54,468 nt of DNA from Spirochaetaceae bacterium. Its GTDB lineage: Bacteria; Spirochaetota; Spirochaetia; SZUA-6; Bin103. The stretch spans positions 1-54,468 of the forward strand of contig JAPPKD010000131.1 of the NCBI GenBank assembly GCA_028820215.1. The letters are read 5' to 3'. Under the pieces are notes generated by a model. It had not been told where the DNA came from. It searched no databases and worked only from the letters and a program-made list of their open reading frames with translations. The number at the start of each line of letters is the position of its first letter. Within the stretch, counting starts at the first letter, position 1. Below are positions 15,851 through 25,618 of this stretch, piece by piece. A program made the position numbers and the translations under genes.

Positions 15851-17347
15851 GTGACATCCACGAGAGTGATCGGTCTGGCGCTCGGCGCCCTGTTCTGGGT
15901 GGCGACGACCGCAGCCGCGGCACCGGCCGAAGAGGCGGCCGCGGACGCGACGCCGGAGATCTACTTCTACGCGTTCTCGTTGAACGAGGAGAACGCGTCC
16001 GCACCGGAGAGCGTGAAGCTGGTGCAGGACTGGGTCGTGGAGCAGATCGGCGTGCTGGTACATCCGATCCTGCCGCCGCGCGGAGAGGCCGAGGCGAAGC
16101 TGACGCTGCTGCTCGCATCCGGTGAGCAGCTCGACATCTTCTCAAGCTCCTGGTCGAAGTACCGCGCGCTCGACGCCATCCAGCCGATCAACGACGTGTT
16201 GCCCGAGTACGGGCCGACCGTGCTGAACGCCTATCCCGCCGAGTTCTGGGACCTGATGAGCGACTCGGAGGGCAACATCTGGGGCGTGGTGAGGGACTTT
16301 CCGCGCGCGGACCAGCCGCTGTACGTGCGGCGCGACTGGGTCGAGCAGCTCGGCGTGGAGGTCCCGGCCAACGTGGAGTCGCTGGAAGCGTTCCTGGCCG
16401 CGGTGATGGAGGCCGATCCGGCCGGCAACGGCACCACCATACCGCTGATGGCCAACCTCACCGGCCTGCTCGCAGGCGTGGCCGGCGGCTTCATTCCCGG
16501 CGGTTACGCCAACTGGCAGGACGCCGACGGCTCGATCACCCCGCCGGAGCTCCATCCCGGCTACCGCGATTTCCTCGAGGCCGTGCACGGCTGGTTCGCC
16601 GACGGCTACCTCTACAAGGAGTTCGCGATCGTCAAGCGCGCCGACATCGACCAGGCGGTGCGCGACAACCGTGTCGCCGCCTCCCTGTCCGGCGCCGGCC
16701 GCATCACCGACCGCAACCACTACCATCTGCGCGAGGCGGTGCCCACGGCGGAGTACGTGATGAGCCCGCTGTCCGGGCCGGAAGGCTGGGCGGAGACCAT
16801 GCGCAAGGGCGGCGACCGCGCGTTGATGATCGACAAGCGTTCAGAGCATCCCGACGCGGCGATGAAGTTCATCGACCTGGGGTTCCGGTGGGACGACGTG
16901 TACGGCTACCTCACCACCCGGCACGGCATCCAGGGCGTGCACTGGGAGTTCAAGGATGCCGAGAACAACACCGGGTTCAAGGTCCTGGATGACACCTACA
17001 AGGGTGACCTGGCGGTCGGCGTGAGCATCGTCAACGCGGTGCGTTCGGGCCCCGCCCCGCCGGACCGCGCCGAGTTCTACGAGTTCCTGGGCACCCATTT
17101 CTGGGACTTCAGCAGGGTCAAGCGGCCGTTCGACTGGGACGTCGGCTACGATCCAGGGCAGGTGCTGGACAACGTCAGCGCCTACGGTGACATCAACCGG
17201 ATGATCCAGGAGGAGACGGTGAAGTTCATCACCGGCGCGCGCTCCCTGGACACCTACGACGACTTCGTGGCCGATCTGCGCCGCCTGGGGATCGACGCGC
17301 TGGTCGCGGAGCTCACCCGCCAGTATCGCGCCGCCAAGGGCGGATAG
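15851..17347 (+). CDS. ABC transporter extracellular solute-binding protein
   Basis: 498 residues from GTG 15851, behind a G-rich site about 9 bases upstream. This start gives a clean signal peptide (TSTRVIGLALGALFWVATTA, then AAAPAEE), whereas the longer in-frame start at 15788 adds charged residues before it. There is no lipobox Cys, so it should be a free periplasmic protein. The body resembles large binding proteins of the LplA/LipO type (family 1) used with LplB/YtcP permeases to import oligosaccharides or similar solutes. GVHWEFKDAENNTGF is also echoed in the second binding protein of this window. It is followed by a strong hairpin and two permease genes. Confidence 0.85.
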   Translation: MTSTRVIGLALGALFWVATTAAAAPAEEAAADATPEIYFYAFSLNEENASAPESVKLVQDWVVEQIGVLVHPILPPRGEAEAKLTLLLASGEQLDIFSSSWSKYRALDAIQPINDVLPEYGPTVLNAYPAEFWDLMSDSEGNIWGVVRDFPRADQPLYVRRDWVEQLGVEVPANVESLEAFLAAVMEADPAGNGTTIPLMANLTGLLAGVAGGFIPGGYANWQDADGSITPPELHPGYRDFLEAVHGWFADGYLYKEFAIVKRADIDQAVRDNRVAASLSGAGRITDRNHYHLREAVPTAEYVMSPLSGPEGWAETMRKGGDRALMIDKRSEHPDAAMKFIDLGFRWDDVYGYLTTRHGIQGVHWEFKDAENNTGFKVLDDTYKGDLAVGVSIVNAVRSGPAPPDRAEFYEFLGTHFWDFSRVKRPFDWDVGYDPGQVLDNVSAYGDINRMIQEETVKFITGARSLDTYDDFVADLRRLGIDALVAELTRQYRAAKGG

Positions 17348-17369
17348 TCCCGCACTCGTCCGGGGCCAT

Positions 17370-17395
17370 GCCGCCGCCCGCCCGCGGGCGGCGGC
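17370..17395 (+). repeat. 12-bp GC-only hairpin between binding-protein and permease genes
   Basis: GCCGCCGCCCGC at 17370-17381 and GCGGGCGGCGGC at 17384-17395 are perfectly complementary with two bases between them. The structure lies in the 65-base gap between the solute-binding protein stop and the permease start at 17413. Such intercistronic hairpins commonly stabilise upstream mRNA or reduce readthrough, so that the binding protein is made in excess over the permeases. It overlaps the alternative permease start at 17368, which argues against that start. Confidence 0.6.
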
Positions 17396-17412
17396 GCGCT
17401 CCGCGTACGCCC

Positions 17413-18369
17413 ATGGCGCACACCCGCCGCCTCGCGGCCACCGCCTCGTCTTCCCATCCCCTGCTGCGGCGCATCGCCCGCTACCGCGGCGTCTACCTGA
17501 TCATGCTGCCGGGCTTGGTCTACTACCTGGTCTACAAGTACCTGCCGATGTACGGGGTGGTCATCGCGTTCAAGGACATCTCCCCGCTCAGCGGCTTCCG
17601 GGAGATCTACTTCGGCGGCCAGTGGGTCGGGCTGAAGTACTTCGAGCGCTTCGTCTCGTCGTTCTACTTCTGGAACGTCGTGCGCAACACGCTGGTGTTC
17701 AGCCTGCTGCGGCTGCTGCTGGGGCCGACCCTGGCCATCATGCTGGCACTGATGCTCAACGAGGTGCGCAACCTCGTGTTCAAGCGGGTGGCGCAGACGG
17801 TCTCCTACCTGCCGCACTTCATCTCGTGGGTGGTGGTGGCGTCGCTCGTGCACGCCATCCTCTCGGTGGACGGCGGATTGCTCAACCTGATCATCACCGG
17901 TCTGGGCGGCGATGCGGTCCTGTTCCTGGGCGATCCGCGCTTCTTCCGCGTCATCGCCCTCTCCACCTGGATGTGGCACGGGGTGGGATGGGGCTCGATC
18001 ATCTACCTGGCCGCGATCGCCGGGATCGATCCCGAACTCTACGACGCCGCCATCATCGACGGCGCCGGCCGCATCCGGCAGGTGTTCGCTATCACCATCC
18101 CCACCATCGCGCCGATCATCGTCATCCTGCTGATCCTGCGCATCGGCGACATCCTGGACGGGGGCTTCGACCTGATCCTGAACATCTACTCGCCCGGCGT
18201 GTACGGGGTGGCGGACATCATCGACACCTTCGTGTATCGGGAGGGGCTGCTGCGGGTGCAGTACTCCTACGCGGCCGCCGTCGGGGTGTTCAAGTCCGTC
18301 ATCGGGCTGCTGCTGGTGGTGGTCGCCGACCGCGCCGCCAAGCAGCTCGGCCAGTCGGGGTTGTGGTGA
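17413..18369 (+). CDS. ABC transporter permease, LplB type
   Basis: 318 residues from ATG 17413; ATG 17368 would place the start within a strong hairpin. Six hydrophobic segments are present, starting with GVYLIMLPGLVYYLVYKYLP. The family N-terminal pattern YLPMYGVVIAFKDISP is typical of LplB-type permeases. The EAA loop that docks the ATPase reads DAAIIDGAGRIRQVFAITIP (about residues 215-235). It forms a heterodimer in the inner membrane with the next gene product to import an oligosaccharide or related solute. No ATPase gene is adjacent, so a shared MsmX-like ATPase elsewhere is likely. Its stop overlaps the next gene by 4 bases. Confidence 0.9.
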   Translation: MAHTRRLAATASSSHPLLRRIARYRGVYLIMLPGLVYYLVYKYLPMYGVVIAFKDISPLSGFREIYFGGQWVGLKYFERFVSSFYFWNVVRNTLVFSLLRLLLGPTLAIMLALMLNEVRNLVFKRVAQTVSYLPHFISWVVVASLVHAILSVDGGLLNLIITGLGGDAVLFLGDPRFFRVIALSTWMWHGVGWGSIIYLAAIAGIDPELYDAAIIDGAGRIRQVFAITIPTIAPIIVILLILRIGDILDGGFDLILNIYSPGVYGVADIIDTFVYREGLLRVQYSYAAAVGVFKSVIGLLLVVVADRAAKQLGQSGLW

Positions 18370-19271
18370 CGCGCCCGGCGGAGGGCGGCCCCGCACGCCC
18401 GCGGTCGCGCGGCGAGCGCATCTTCGCGCCGTTCAACTACGGCGTGCTGATGCTGGTGGGCCTGCTGTTCCTGGTGCCGTTCCTGCTGGTGCTGGCTTCC
18501 TCGCTGGTCGGCGAGCAGGAACTGCAGGAGCGCGGCGTGTTCGTCCTGATACCGCGGCGCCTGGACTTCTCAGCGTACGGGTACCTGCTGAGCTCCGGCT
18601 CCATCGTCCTGGGCGCCTACCGGGTGACGGTGGTGCGCATCCTGCTCGGCACCGCCGCCAACCTGGCGGTAACCGCGGCGCTGGCGTACGGGCTGTCGAA
18701 GCGGGCGCTGCCGGGCGTCACCGCCATCACCGCGCTGCTGTTCTTCACCATGCTGTTCTCCGGCGGCCTGATCCCGACCTTCCTGGTGGTCAAGGCCACC
18801 GGCCTGATCGACAACCTGGGAGCCCTGATCGTGCCCAACCTGGTGAGCACGTGGAACCTCCTGATCATGCGCAACTTCTTCTACCAGATCCCGCAATCGC
18901 TGGAGGAGTCGGCGGAGATCGACGGCGCCAGCCCGCTGCGCATCCTGGTGTCGGTGGTGGTGCCGCTGAGCGCTCCCTCCTTCGCCACCATCGGACTGTT
19001 CTACGCGGTCGCCCACTGGAACGCGTGGTTCGACGCGGCCATCTACATCAATTCGGTGGCGAAGCTGCCGGTGCAGAACATCCTGCGCGCGCTGGTGATC
19101 GCCGGCACCGACGTGGACTCGATCCAGGACATCGACGTGGAGCACCTGCCGCCTCCTCAGACCATCCGCTACGCTATGATCATCATCAGCACGCTGCCGA
19201 TCGTGTTCATCTATCCGTTCATCCAGCGCTACTTCGTCAAGGGGATCCAGATCGGCGCGGTCAAGGGATAA
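18366..19271 (+). CDS. ABC transporter permease, YtcP/AraQ type
   Basis: 301 residues from GTG 18366, overlapping the previous stop as GTGA, so the two permeases are translationally coupled. It is the second half of the permease pair: six transmembrane segments with FNYGVLMLVGLLFLVPFLLV first. LLFFTMLFSGGLIPTFLVVK is the characteristic central segment, and the EAA loop reads EESAEIDGASPLRILVSVV. The C-terminus PFIQRYFVKGIQIGAVKG is diagnostic for carbohydrate permeases of this branch. Works with the LplB-type partner and the binding protein at 15851-17347. Confidence 0.9.
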   Translation: MTRPAEGGPARPRSRGERIFAPFNYGVLMLVGLLFLVPFLLVLASSLVGEQELQERGVFVLIPRRLDFSAYGYLLSSGSIVLGAYRVTVVRILLGTAANLAVTAALAYGLSKRALPGVTAITALLFFTMLFSGGLIPTFLVVKATGLIDNLGALIVPNLVSTWNLLIMRNFFYQIPQSLEESAEIDGASPLRILVSVVVPLSAPSFATIGLFYAVAHWNAWFDAAIYINSVAKLPVQNILRALVIAGTDVDSIQDIDVEHLPPPQTIRYAMIIISTLPIVFIYPFIQRYFVKGIQIGAVKG

Positions 19272-19292
19272 GGGGAAGGAACCAGGCGAGGC

Positions 19293-21176
19293 ATGGCCGG
19301 CGGAGAACGGTTCGATCTGTGCGTGTACGGCGCGACTCCGGCGGGAATCGCCTGCGCGGTGCGCGCCGCCCGGGAAGGCCTGAAGGTGGCCCTGGTGCAT
19401 CACCACGCGCACATCGGCGGCATGTGGACCAACGGCTTGGGCGTGCTTGACACCGTCTACGACGGCCCGCGGGCGCCGCTCTACGACGAGATGGTGGCGC
19501 GCATGTGCGAGCTGACCCGGCGCGAGAGCGGCGCCGACTCCGAGGCGTACCGCCGTACCCAGTGGGACCCGCCCGAGGTGTCGTCGCGCCATCCGTATTT
19601 CGCCCCCCACGTGGCGGAGGCGGTCCTGGACTCGCTGGTCGACGAGACCGCCGGCCTGTCCTTGTATCGCGAACGGGCGCCGCGGCGCGTGTCCCGCGCC
19701 GGCCGGCTGCTGCTCGGCGTAACGTTCGAGGGATCAGGCGGCGCGGGGGAGATCGAGGCCGCCACCTTTGCCGACGCCAGCTACGAGGGCGACCTGTACG
19801 CCGCGGCCGGCGCGCGCTTTCGCGTGGGGCGCGAGTCGCGCCGGGAGCTGAACGAGATCCACGCCGGACGCATCTTCTCGATCCTGCGCCGCGACTCCGC
19901 CCGCGACGGTTATCCACGCGCCATACGCCGCGGGGAGCTGCGCTTGCGGACGTACGGCGCCATCACCGGCGAGATCTGCGCGGGCTCCACCGGCGAAGGC
20001 GACGCCGCGATCCAGGCCTACAACGTGCGCCTCTGCCTGACCAACGACCCGCAGCAGCGGCGCCTGCCGGCCAAGCCGGCCTGGTACCGCCGCGAGCTGT
20101 TCCACAAGCTGCGTGACCGCTGGACGGTTTCCGGCGGTGTCCGGGTGCACAAGGTGAGCTGGAACGCTGCCAACCTCCCGGAGGGTGGCTGGCGCTATCC
20201 GCTCGCCTCCTGGGAGGAGCGCCGCCGCATCACCGAGCGCCACCGGGACTGGGCGCTGGGGCTGCTGCACTTTCTCCAGAACGACGCCGACGTGCCCGAC
20301 GAGTTGCGCCGCCGCGCCCGGCAATGGGGCCTGGCCGCGGACGAGTTCCCGGACAACGACAACGTGCCGTACGAGATGTACGTGCGCGAGGCGCGGCGCC
20401 TGGTGGGGCGCTACCTGTTCACCGAGCACGACAGCACGCTGGCACCGGGCCTGGAGCGCGCGCCCATCCACGCCGACAGCATCGGCGTCACCGAGTGGGC
20501 CCTCGATTCGCACGAGTGCCATTGGGACACCGTCGGCGGGTCCAGCCGGGAGGGAAAGATCCTGATGACCGAGCTGACCCGGCCGGGGCAGGTGCCGTAC
20601 CGCTGTCTGCTGCCGCGGGAGATCGACAATCTGCTCGTGCCGGGGTGCTGCTCGGCCAGCCACGTGGGGTGGGGGACCATCCGCGTCGAGCCCACCATGG
20701 TGCCGATCGGCGAGGCCGCGGGCATCGCCGCGGCCCAGGCCGGCGCCGACGGGGTCCCGGTGGCCGACGTGGACATCGGCGCCGTGCAACGCGCGCTGGT
20801 CGAGTCGGGGGCGATGCTTACCTTTCTGAACGACGGCAATCCGGGCGACGGGGATGCGGTGCCGGCGCTGCAGATGCTCGGCGTGCACGGCTTCTTCGGG
20901 TCGTACGACGCGCGCCCGGCGGAGCCGCTGGACCGGGCCGAAGCCGCGCTGTGGGCCGGCGGACTGGCAGACGTGCGCGCCGGCGTCAACGTGCCCGACG
21001 AGTTGGCACGCCGCATCCTGAACTGCGCGCCGGCCGGTCGGGGCGTTACGCGCGGCGAGTGGAACGAGTTGCTGCGCGTGCGAGGCATGCCGCCGGAACG
21101 GGACGGGCCCGAGTCCGCGACGCCCCTCACCCGAGCCGGGGCGGCGGGGCTGGCCTACCGCGTGCTGGCGCGCTGA
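19293..21176 (+). CDS. FAD-dependent oxidoreductase (FAD_oxidored / xanthan lyase-associated type)
   Basis: 627 residues from ATG 19293, 21 bases after the permease stop and so in the same operon. The N-terminus FDLCVYGATPAGIACAVRAA followed by IGGMWTNGLG is the signature of the FAD-dependent family often found in carbohydrate-use gene sets of Planctomycetes, Bacteroidetes and similar bacteria. Near the C-terminus LLPREIDNLLVPGCCSASHV and PTMVPIGEAAGIAAAQA give the second FAD contacts. There is no signal peptide, so it is probably cytoplasmic. It may oxidise the imported sugar or a derivative, but the substrate is not shown by sequence. The remaining roughly 100 residues at the C-terminus look like a small extra domain. 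Confidence 0.8.
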   Translation: MAGGERFDLCVYGATPAGIACAVRAAREGLKVALVHHHAHIGGMWTNGLGVLDTVYDGPRAPLYDEMVARMCELTRRESGADSEAYRRTQWDPPEVSSRHPYFAPHVAEAVLDSLVDETAGLSLYRERAPRRVSRAGRLLLGVTFEGSGGAGEIEAATFADASYEGDLYAAAGARFRVGRESRRELNEIHAGRIFSILRRDSARDGYPRAIRRGELRLRTYGAITGEICAGSTGEGDAAIQAYNVRLCLTNDPQQRRLPAKPAWYRRELFHKLRDRWTVSGGVRVHKVSWNAANLPEGGWRYPLASWEERRRITERHRDWALGLLHFLQNDADVPDELRRRARQWGLAADEFPDNDNVPYEMYVREARRLVGRYLFTEHDSTLAPGLERAPIHADSIGVTEWALDSHECHWDTVGGSSREGKILMTELTRPGQVPYRCLLPREIDNLLVPGCCSASHVGWGTIRVEPTMVPIGEAAGIAAAQAGADGVPVADVDIGAVQRALVESGAMLTFLNDGNPGDGDAVPALQMLGVHGFFGSYDARPAEPLDRAEAALWAGGLADVRAGVNVPDELARRILNCAPAGRGVTRGEWNELLRVRGMPPERDGPESATPLTRAGAAGLAYRVLAR

Positions 21177-21200
21177 CTCGGCTTCAGCCGCCGGCTGCGC

Positions 21201-22156
<956 letters not shown>

Positions 22157-22160
<4 letters not shown>

Positions 22161-23608
22161 GCCGCCGCCGACGGCAGGATGCCGCGGGGGCGGATCGACG
22201 CCAGCGGCTCCGGGCGCAGCCCGTTCCCGGCCAGGATGGCGTTGGCGGCGGCGATCCCGGAGGCGGCCGCACGCTCCATGAGCGCGCTCGGCTGCTCGAT
22301 GCGGACGAAGTCGCCGGCCAGGTAGATGCCGGCGTGCGGGGTCTCCACCCCCGGGCGGCCGGCGCGCGAACCGGGTGCGAACGCCGGGCAGTCGTCCCGC
22401 AGCAGGTACACCTCGTCCAGCGGCCGGGCGTCGCGGGTCTCCGGATACAGTTGGTGCAGGCCGCGCAGCATCGCCGTGCGCAGCTCCTGCTCGGTGGTCC
22501 CGTCCGGCACGGCGTAGGCGTGCAACTCGACCACCGAGCCGCCGTGCCCGTCGGCCCAGGCACGGCTCTCGTCCTCGAACAGGTGGAACAGGGAGATGTT
22601 GTCCAGCAGCGGGAAGCCTGCCGTGCCGGCGAACGGCGCGCGCTCGGCGGCGATGGGGCGGTCCAGCCACAGGCGCCACACGGCAAACGGCAGGGTCGTC
22701 TCCAGGGCGCGCACGCGCGCCGCCCAGTCGCCGCGGTCGAACGGCGTGGCGGGCAACAGCCGCTTCAGCCCGGCCACGTCCAGGGCCAGCACTACGGCGT
22801 CGGCCGCCACCGGATCGGCTTCGCCGCCCGTCTCGATCGCCCAGGAACCGGCCTCGCGCCGGATGCCGCGGACCTGGGTATCGGTGCGGACGGTAGCGCC
22901 GCGCTCCTCGACGTAGCGCCGCATCGGCTCCCAGATCCCGGTTGAGAACGGCTGCCGGGCCACGTCGAACGGGAGCCCCTCGGGATTCCCGGTGAAGTAG
23001 AAGTGGAACATCATCAGCAGCTCGGCGGCGGACATGCCACCCTCCGGATTGAAGAACGAATGCGCGAACACGTCGAACAGCAGTTGCCGGGCGTCGGGAG
23101 GAAAGCGCAGCGAGTCCAGGTATTCGGTGGCCGAGCGGCGGTCGTGGCGCTCGTAGGTGCGCTCGGCGTCGAAGGCCAGCATCGACAGCGCGGAGCGCAG
23201 CCGCACGCGGCGCAGCGCCGCCAGGGTCAGCGACGGCGTGCGCCACGTGAGGGAGACGATGTTCCACGGCGCGCGCCGGGGCAGGCGGGCGAACGACTGC
23301 TGCGCGCCGCCGGTGCCCAGGACGGGATAGTCGTCCAGCGGTTGCAGCAGGTCGAGGTCGGGCGAGATGCGCCGCAGCAGCGCGCGCAGGTTGTAGTACT
23401 GGCGGAAGAACGCGTGGAATCCCCGGTCCATCTGCACCGTCTCGCCGGTAGCCAGCCGTACCGGGAACGCCCCGGCACGTCCGCCCAGGCCCATCTCGCG
23501 CTCCAGCACGGTGACTCGGATGCCGCGCTCGGCCAGCACGACGGCCGCCGCCATGCCGGCGATGCCGCCGCCCACCACCGCGACGCGCGGCGCTTCGCGG
23601 CCGGTCAC
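22157..23608 (-). CDS. crtU: Carotenoid desaturase/methyltransferase CrtU-like
   Basis: 483 residues from GTG 23608, which overlaps the crtT stop as GTGA. The N-terminal FAD motif is PRVAVVGGGIAGMAAAVVLA. MDRGFHAFFRQYYNLRALL and FAHSFFNPEGGMSAAELLMM are landmarks of the CrtU/CruE branch of the phytoene-desaturase superfamily. The C-terminus GIYLAGDFVRIEQPSALMER closes the FAD site. CrtU converts beta-ionone end groups of beta-carotene to aromatic phi rings by desaturation with methyl shift, giving beta-isorenieratene and isorenieratene. Gene order crtY-crtT-crtU is the one known from Streptomyces clusters. Other possibilities are a different amine or carotenoid oxidase, but the neighbours make CrtU the best reading. 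Confidence 0.85.
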
Positions 23609-24339
23609 CGATCGTCTTCCGGGCGCCGGGCCAGGAACGAGTGGACGATACCCCGCTGCCAGCCGCCGGCCGGCAGGGTCCGCACATCGGCGAACCCGGC
23701 GTGCCGCAGGCGCCGCTTGAAGCCGTCGACGCTGTCGAACGCCAGGACGCTGTCGCGCAGATAGCGGAACAGCCCGTCGTCGCCGGTCACCACGCGTGCG
23801 GCGGGAATGATGATCAGCGCCGTTACCGCCTTCCACACGGCGGTGTGGAACGGCGAGCCGGTCACGGAGTATTCATGGAAGCAGACCGGCGCGCCCGGGG
23901 CCAGCAGCTCGCGCACCCGCCGCAGGCAGGCGTCGGCGTCGGGCACGTTGCGGATCCCGTAGGCCATCAGAATGCCGTCGAACGGGCCGTCGATGCCGGC
24001 GGCGGCCGGGTCCATGGCGTCGCCGTGGACGAACTCGACGCCCGCGAGCTGCGGACGGGCGCGCGCCACCTGCAGCATCTCGGCCGCGGCGTCCAGGCCG
24101 CACAGCGTGGCCTGCGGGTAGACGGCGCGCAGCGCCAGGGTCGACTGTCCGGTGCCGCAGCAGAGGTCCAGGATGCGGGCTTCGCCGGCCAGCTCCAGCC
24201 GTTCCGCGCTCCGGCGCAGGTGCCGGCGGTAGCCGGGGTTGAGTCCGACCAGCAGGTCGTAGGAGGCGGCGACGCGGTCGAAGTCGGCGGCGACGCGGCC
24301 GCCCGGCTGACCCGGGGCGCCGCGCGAGTGGTCGGTCAT
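23605..24339 (-). CDS. crtT: UbiE-like methyltransferase of carotenoid operon (CrtT-like)
   Basis: 244 residues from ATG 24339, overlapping the crtY stop as ATGA. The SAM-binding motif is ARILDLCCGTGQSTLAL (about residues 54-70). FDRVAASYDLL at the N-terminus and GILMAYGIRNVPDADACLR in the middle place it in the UbiE/COQ5-like family, and the segment after the SAM fold (FHEYSVTGSPFHTAVWKA) is hydrophobic. In Streptomyces clusters crtT sits between crtY and crtU as here, but its exact methylation target has not been firmly assigned. Because the same operon supplies a cyclase and a ring aromatase, a role in carotenoid tailoring or in quinone supply is plausible. Confidence 0.8.
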   Translation of the reverse strand: MTDHSRGAPGQPGGRVAADFDRVAASYDLLVGLNPGYRRHLRRSAERLELAGEARILDLCCGTGQSTLALRAVYPQATLCGLDAAAEMLQVARARPQLAGVEFVHGDAMDPAAAGIDGPFDGILMAYGIRNVPDADACLRRVRELLAPGAPVCFHEYSVTGSPFHTAVWKAVTALIIIPAARVVTGDDGLFRYLRDSVLAFDSVDGFKRRLRHAGFADVRTLPAGGWQRGIVHSFLARRPEDDR

Positions 24340-25514
24340 CCGTTTCCCGATGCGTGCGTGAGGCGGTCGCCTGTCCCGGCCGGGAGCGACAGGCCGGCGG
24401 GGGGCCGGCCGCCCAGGATGCGCATCTTGTCGCCGGGGCGCAGCCGCATCGCGTAATAGCGGGCGATGGTGGGCTCGGGGAGGCGGTAGAAGCGCTCGAA
24501 GATGCCGCGCCGCGCCGCCGGCGGATACCACCGGAACAGCAGCCGGTTGAGCAGGTGGCAGAACCGGGCGCGCCGCCGCCGCTCGCTCGCCACGGCGGCC
24601 ACCGCGTCGCGCAGGGCATCCGCCGGAGTGGTCGCGATCAGCTCGGCCAGCTCGGCGGCCAGCGGCAGGGAGTAGCCGGTGCCGGGGTGAAACCAGCCAC
24701 CGCGGTAGCCACCGGTCACGACGGAGGTGCCGGCGAAGGGCGATGGGGGATCCGCCGGCGCCTCGGCCATCGGCATCGGCAGCACGCCCCGCTCGGTGCG
24801 CTCGACCCGGAGCGCCTCCCAGCCGTGCTCCCGGAGCCAGTCGGCGATCCGCCACCGGCGCTCGTCCTCGTCCAGCTCCGGGCCGTCCGAGAAGGAGGTG
24901 TCCTCCACCAGCGCGCGCTCAGGCGCGAGGGGCAGGACGTACATAAACCGGTACCCGTCGCGCTGGGCGACCGTGGCGTCCATCACGATCGGCCGGGTCA
25001 GCCCGTGCCCGTGCCGCAGGGTGAGCTCCTCGCCATAGAATTTCTGCCAGCCGCACGGGACGGCCGCCCGCCCGGCGCCGCGCGCGTCGACCACGGTCCG
25101 CGCGGCAAGCGTCCGGCCGTCCGCCAGCCGCAGGGTGCCGGCGCCGTCGACCTCGGCGGGCATCTGCTCGCACGCCATCGACCCCGCGCGCTGCTCCAGC
25201 ATGCGCAGAACCTCCGAACGCAGCCGCTCGCTCGAGATCATCGCGTAGGGCGTATCGAGTACCCGCCGGTAGCCGGGGAAGCGCACTTCGTAGGAGCTCC
25301 ACCGGTATGCCACGAACGGGTCGACGTGGCGCCGCATGGCCGGCGACAGGTCCCCGGCATGGAAGCACCAGGTGTGGTTTCCGCCGATCCGCTCGCGCTC
25401 GGCCAACGCGACGGCGCCCACAGAGCCCGATCCGCACACGGCGGCGACGATCAGCCCGCTCTGCAGGCCGCCGCCGCACAGTGCCAGGTCCACGTCCGTC
25501 ACGCCCGCAGCCAT
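24336..25514 (-). CDS. crtY: Lycopene beta-cyclase CrtY
   Basis: 392 residues from ATG 25514; GTG 25502 is a possible shorter start. The dinucleotide-binding N-terminus is DVDLALCGGGLQSGLIVAAV. IGGNHTWCFH, LVEDTSFSDGPELDEDERRW and the C-terminal GGYRGGWFHPGTGYSLPLAA are all diagnostic of the bacterial CrtY family. The enzyme cyclises both psi ends of lycopene to give beta-carotene at the membrane using a reduced flavin cofactor. It is the first gene of a four-gene operon with crtT, crtU and a Rieske gene. The upstream genes crtE, crtB and crtI needed to make lycopene are absent from this window and must be elsewhere if the pathway is complete. Confidence 0.92.
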   Translation of the reverse strand: MAAGVTDVDLALCGGGLQSGLIVAAVCGSGSVGAVALAERERIGGNHTWCFHAGDLSPAMRRHVDPFVAYRWSSYEVRFPGYRRVLDTPYAMISSERLRSEVLRMLEQRAGSMACEQMPAEVDGAGTLRLADGRTLAARTVVDARGAGRAAVPCGWQKFYGEELTLRHGHGLTRPIVMDATVAQRDGYRFMYVLPLAPERALVEDTSFSDGPELDEDERRWRIADWLREHGWEALRVERTERGVLPMPMAEAPADPPSPFAGTSVVTGGYRGGWFHPGTGYSLPLAAELAELIATTPADALRDAVAAVASERRRRARFCHLLNRLLFRWYPPAARRGIFERFYRLPEPTIARYYAMRLRPGDKMRILGGRPPAGLSLPAGTGDRLTHASGNG

Positions 25515-25618
25515 GCACGCCGAGCATCGTCTGTCGCGGGCAGTCCGGCAAGCGCGGCCTGCCCGATCCGGTTCCGGGACCGTTTGAACAAATCCGGGCC
25601 GGCCGGCACCATCGCCGC

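Noticed and set aside
21177..21200. A terminator between the FAD oxidoreductase and the Rieske gene
   Set aside because: CAGCC and GGCTG could pair over a 3-base loop, but 5 bp without a T tract is too little.
25515..25618. A carotenoid regulator binding site between crtY and the dipeptidase gene
   Set aside because: No clear palindrome or promoter motif could be identified in the 104 bases, so nothing is called.
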